Assembly (NCBI GenBank): GCA_903842345.1
Contig: CAIMLR010000004.1
Span: 307,358-371,357, forward strand
Length of the DNA: 64,000 nucleotides
Direction of reading: 5' to 3'
Source of the DNA: an uncultured Myxococcales bacterium
Lineage (GTDB): Bacteria; Myxococcota_A; UBA9042
The notes below the pieces were generated by a model. That model was not told the origin of the DNA and searched no databases. It was given only the letters and a program-made list of their open reading frames with translations. Position numbers and translations under genes: made by a program. Shown piece after piece: positions 61,043-64,000 of this stretch; positions within the stretch are counted from its first letter, which is position 1, and every line of letters begins with the position of its first letter.

Positions 61043-63459
61043 CAGTGATACCACGCCCGCTTCTTGCCACTCCACAGCGGCGCCATCGGCAGGTGGCAGG
61101 TTGGACAGACCTCGGTTGCCGGCTGCGGCGGCAGGTTCGCCAGGTCCGTCGTCGACGGCCAGGTGTCGCAGCGCTGGCAGCGCAGGTAGTACTGGCGCTT
61201 CTTTTCGCTCCACACCAGCTGGGCAATCTGCTTGCACGACTCGCACTTGACCAGCGCCGGCCTGGCGGGGCGCTCCGCGTTCGCCGCCTCCACTTGGTCC
61301 GCACCGCAGCACTGGCACAGTTGCTTGCCCGCGCGCGTCGTCGTGACCGCGCCTGTGCAAAAACGGCACCGCGTCGTCGCCCTGCCCGCCTCGTCCACGT
61401 CCCAGCTCACGTGGCACTGCGGATCCGCGATGGCGCTGCACTGCATGTAGCTGCGGCCATCCCAGCTCTTGTGCAGCAAGTTCGAGCCGCACCGCGGGCA
61501 CGTCTGCAGCGCGGGCTGGCCCTCGGCGCGGGTCACGCTCGGCTTGCTGCGCCGAATGCTCTCGACAAGCTCCGCCACGTACGTGCGGATGTCTGCCATG
61601 AACGTGTCGCGCTGGGCGTTGCCGCGGCGGATCTGCTCCATCGCAGCTTCCCATTGGCCCGTCATCAGCGGCGATTTCAGCGCGTCCACTTGAATGCTGT
61701 CGATGAGCGAAATGCCCTTGTCCGTCGGCACAAGGTTCGTCGCCTTGCGCTCCTGTTTGCGCTCCACGTAGCCGCGCTTGATGAGCGTCTCGATGATGTT
61801 CGCGCGCGTCGCCGGCGTGCCCAGTCCGGAATCCTTCATGGCGCCGCGCAGATTTTCGTCGTCCAACTCGCGCCCGGCGGTCTGCATCGCCGTCAGCAAA
61901 TCGCCCTCCGTCATCGCTTTGGGCGGCGTCGTCTGGCCTTTCTTGGTCTGCAGATCCTGCATCGCAACGGCCTCGCCTTTGCGCAGTTTCGGCAGCTTGC
62001 CGCTGTCGTCGCCATCGGCCTTTTGCCGCGTCGGCGGCGGATCCACGCGCGACCACCCCGCGTCTTTCAGCACGTTGCCGTAGCTCTTGAATGTCTCGCC
62101 GTCCTGACCGCGCGCCTTGCCCACCGTCGTCACGATCTCCGTCTTCGCTTCCACGCGATCCGGAAACCACGCCGCCAGCAGCCGACGGGCAATCAGGTCG
62201 TAGATTTTCGCCTGCTCGTCGGGCAGCGACGCGGGCGGCGCCTTCTCCGTCACCGTCAGCCCGCTGTGATCCTCCACTTCCTTGTCATCGACGAAGCGCT
62301 TGCTCAGCAGCGGCGGTTTGCCGTGGCCCATCTGCTCAATCTCCTGGACAAATCCGCCGTAGGACGTCCGCCGCAGCGCATCCAGCCACTGCGGCGCCTT
62401 CGCGGCATCCGCATGGGTCAAGTGGCGGGAATTCGTACGCGGATAGGAAATCAGCTTGGCTTCATACAGCAACTGGGCGATCTCGAGCGTGTGCTCCGCC
62501 GTCATGCCAAAGCGCTTGTTGGCCTCTTTCTGCAGCGCCGTGAGGTCGTAGAGCAGCTCCGGCTTCTTCTTGTCGTCGCGCGCGCTCACCGCCGTCACGA
62601 CGCCGGGCTGGCCTCTGAGCTTCTCGACAAGCGCGATCGCTTCTGCCTCGCGATCCAGCCGATCGACATCGCGCGTCCCCGCCTTGCCGCCTTCCAGCAC
62701 CACGGACTCTTTGCGAAACCAAGTGCCTTTGTAGGCCGGCCGCGCTTCGCCCTCGTCCGGCTCGGGCAGGAACTGCGCCACAACGGTCCAGAAATCCTTG
62801 GGCACAAAGTGGTTCCGGTCTTTCTCGCGCATCACAAGAATGGCCAAGGTCGGCGTCTGCACGCGGCCGACACTGTACACGCCCTCGCCGCCCAAGCTCT
62901 TGGCCACCAGCGTCTGCGCGCGCGTGCAATTGAGCCCAACCAGCCAGTCCGCTTCCTGCCGACAACGCGCCGCGTCCGTCAGACCGCGATAGGCCTCATC
63001 CGGCTTCATCTTGGCCCACGCTTCGCGGATCGCGTCGTCGGTGAGGCTGGACGTCCACAGCCGCTTCACCGGCTTCTCGCACCCCGCCAAACCATACGCG
63101 AGGTGGAAGATCAGCTGACCCTCGCGCCCGGCGTCCGTCGCGTTGACGACGTCTTTGAGTTCCGGGTCCTGCAAAAGCTCACGCACGGCCTGCCACTGAT
63201 CGATCGTACTGGGCGAGGCTTCATACTTGAACTGCGCCGGCAAAAGCGGGAGCGTCGCCATGGTCCAGCGTTTCAGCGCCGGGTCGTAGCCCTCAGGATC
63301 AACGGCCTGGACCAGGTGCCCCACGCACCACGTGACCACCAACGGCTCGCCGGACTTGGGATCCCTGCCGCGGATAGCGTGCCGGCCCGAGCCAGAAATG
63401 CCCAAAGCAGTGGCAATCGCGCGACCCATGCTGGGTTTTTCGGAAAGGATGAGGCGCAC
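61012..63459 (-). CDS. topB: DNA topoisomerase III (type IA) with C-terminal zinc ribbons
   Basis: An 815-residue type IA topoisomerase that relaxes and decatenates DNA. The Toprim domain starts MRLILSEKPSMGRAIA and holds NATDAGREGQLIF (108-118); the catalytic Tyr339 is in SYPRTNSR; the late GLGTPATRANIIETL is another hallmark. The C-terminal 180 residues carry four Cys-x-x-Cys pairs arranged as zinc ribbons (CPRCG, CRFC/CQCC, CESC/CQRC, CPTC/CQPC), longer than E. coli TopB. The stop codon falls in the last bases of a 76-bp repeat copy. Upstream (63460 onward) is the 62-bp repeat region. Confidence 0.95.
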   Translation of the reverse strand: MRLILSEKPSMGRAIATALGISGSGRHAIRGRDPKSGEPLVVTWCVGHLVQAVDPEGYDPALKRWTMATLPLLPAQFKYEASPSTIDQWQAVRELLQDPELKDVVNATDAGREGQLIFHLAYGLAGCEKPVKRLWTSSLTDDAIREAWAKMKPDEAYRGLTDAARCRQEADWLVGLNCTRAQTLVAKSLGGEGVYSVGRVQTPTLAILVMREKDRNHFVPKDFWTVVAQFLPEPDEGEARPAYKGTWFRKESVVLEGGKAGTRDVDRLDREAEAIALVEKLRGQPGVVTAVSARDDKKKPELLYDLTALQKEANKRFGMTAEHTLEIAQLLYEAKLISYPRTNSRHLTHADAAKAPQWLDALRRTSYGGFVQEIEQMGHGKPPLLSKRFVDDKEVEDHSGLTVTEKAPPASLPDEQAKIYDLIARRLLAAWFPDRVEAKTEIVTTVGKARGQDGETFKSYGNVLKDAGWSRVDPPPTRQKADGDDSGKLPKLRKGEAVAMQDLQTKKGQTTPPKAMTEGDLLTAMQTAGRELDDENLRGAMKDSGLGTPATRANIIETLIKRGYVERKQERKATNLVPTDKGISLIDSIQVDALKSPLMTGQWEAAMEQIRRGNAQRDTFMADIRTYVAELVESIRRSKPSVTRAEGQPALQTCPRCGSNLLHKSWDGRSYMQCSAIADPQCHVSWDVDEAGRATTRCRFCTGAVTTTRAGKQLCQCCGADQVEAANAERPARPALVKCESCKQIAQLVWSEKKRQYYLRCQRCDTWPSTTDLANLPPQPATEVCPTCHLPMAPLWSGKKRAWYHWCQPCQSWKM

Positions 63460-64000
63460 AGGCGGTAGTCCAAGGCACGGCGGCCGGGGCCGGGAGCGTA
63501 TGGCGCGGGCGCGCGCGGCGCAAGGGAGACGTGTTGCGGCCGACGATCAGCCATCGCCGAGCAACGCGCGGTGCAAACACCTCGCCAGCGATGCGCGAAG
63601 CGCAGAGCCACGCATCTCCCAACAATGCGCGGTGCAAAACGCCTCGCCAGCGATGCGCGAAGCGCAGAGCCGCCCATCACCCAGCGAGTCCGGTGCCAAA
63701 GCAACTCGCCAGCGATGCGCGAAGCGCAGAGCCACGCATCTCCCGGCAAGCCAAGTGCCAAAGCACCTCCCCAGCGATGCGCGGAGCGCAGAGCCGTCCA
63801 TCTTCCCGACGCTCAGCCACTCTCGCGCGGCCACCACCGGACCTTGGCGGGCGTGCATGGCCGGGTCCGCGCCTCAGCGCGCCGGCCGCCTGCGCAAGCC
63901 ACTCACAACTCGGCCTTCCCCATACGGCCCCATGCCGGGGCGAGGACCGCGCGCAGCGCGACCGCAGCCCACCCCACGCACCTCCGCCTTCCCCACCAAC
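63460..64000. other. Gene-free region upstream of topB
   Basis: Holds the probable topB promoter region, the 62-bp repeat array, and about 185 bp of further GC-rich sequence to the window edge. The open frames across it are created by the repeat and show the same peptide again and again; no ribosome binding site or domain supports a gene. Confidence 0.7.
63522..63815. repeat. 62-bp tandem repeat array
   Basis: The core GCCAGCGATGCGCGAAGCGC recurs with exact 62-bp period at about 63584, 63646, 63708 and 63770 (last copy GCGGAGCGC), with a partial degenerate copy before the first. Each unit holds the hairpin TGCGC-GAA-GCGCA and a variable part (ACGCATCTCCC... , CCCATCACCC... ) that differs by substitutions between copies. 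The variable parts are clearly homologous, so this is a diverged tandem repeat. Function unknown. Confidence 0.88.

Noticed and set aside
61027..63468. 813-residue open frame opposite topB
   Set aside because: Antisense shadow with Arg/His/Leu-rich composition and no motif.
63584..63800. CRISPR-like array (27-bp repeats, about 35-bp spacers)
   Set aside because: The would-be spacers are homologous to one another with only substitutions, the repeat copies differ, and there are no cas genes in the window. It is a diverged tandem repeat.
1..64000. tRNA, rRNA, prophage or insertion sequence
   Set aside because: No tRNA cloverleaf, rRNA segment, integrase, transposase or phage structural gene was recognised, and no sharp change in codon use marks an island.

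Overview
The window reads as chromosomal DNA of a high-GC Gram-negative bacterium, most likely a Myxococcota (deltaproteobacterial) lineage. Support comes from the many exported lipoproteins with Asp/Ala-rich or Cys-rich stretches, VWA and FG-GAP surface proteins, an MXAN_5187-type protein, a complete oleABCD olefin operon and a GTP-type PEP carboxykinase. No rRNA, tRNA, phage genes or insertion sequences were recognised.

Layout. 0-7 kb: a small membrane protein, an SDR, and the minus-strand operon oleA-oleB-oleC-oleD for long-chain olefins. 7-15 kb: a haem-motif lipoprotein, then a four-gene MCE lipid-transport operon (STAS-MlaE permease, MlaF ATPase, MCE protein, and a PqiC-like lipoprotein fused to a predicted outer-membrane barrel), then a second haem-motif lipoprotein. 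15-24 kb: SDR, histidine phosphatase, APH-like phosphotransferase and hemolysin III family protein in one operon; transglutaminase-like, DUF302 and tandem DsbA-like proteins; a MscS channel with a cyclic-nucleotide domain; a diguanylate cyclase. 24-28 kb: an ECF sigma factor, its FecR-like anti-sigma factor and a beta-rich envelope protein. 28-33 kb: lipoproteins and DUF4185-like exported proteins. 32.6-39.4 kb: a MoxR/DUF58-type operon (RDD-SpoIIM fusion, membrane protein, DUF4129, DUF4350, MoxR ATPase, DUF58). 39.5-50.3 kb: an APC permease, a hotdog protein, a giant FG-GAP lipoprotein with a barrel partner, a double-FHA protein and a class A penicillin-binding protein. 50.5-64 kb: a VWA lipoprotein, a cytochrome c/rhodanese fusion with a redoxin selenoprotein, PEPCK, a large lipoprotein, radical SAM and spermidine-synthase-like enzymes, topoisomerase III, and two repeat arrays.

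The most striking observation is that two exported proteins each contain an in-frame UGA followed at SECIS-like distance by a compact hairpin. One (53.25-53.95 kb, minus) is a thioredoxin-fold lipoprotein in which UGA takes the place of the first cysteine of W-C-x-x-C; it overlaps a dihaem cytochrome/rhodanese fusion by four bases. The other (46.1-46.9 kb, plus) has UGA exactly at the predicted signal-peptidase site of an outer-membrane barrel-like protein. Ordinary ORF calling breaks both genes. They suggest that the organism decodes selenocysteine, although no sel genes lie in this window.
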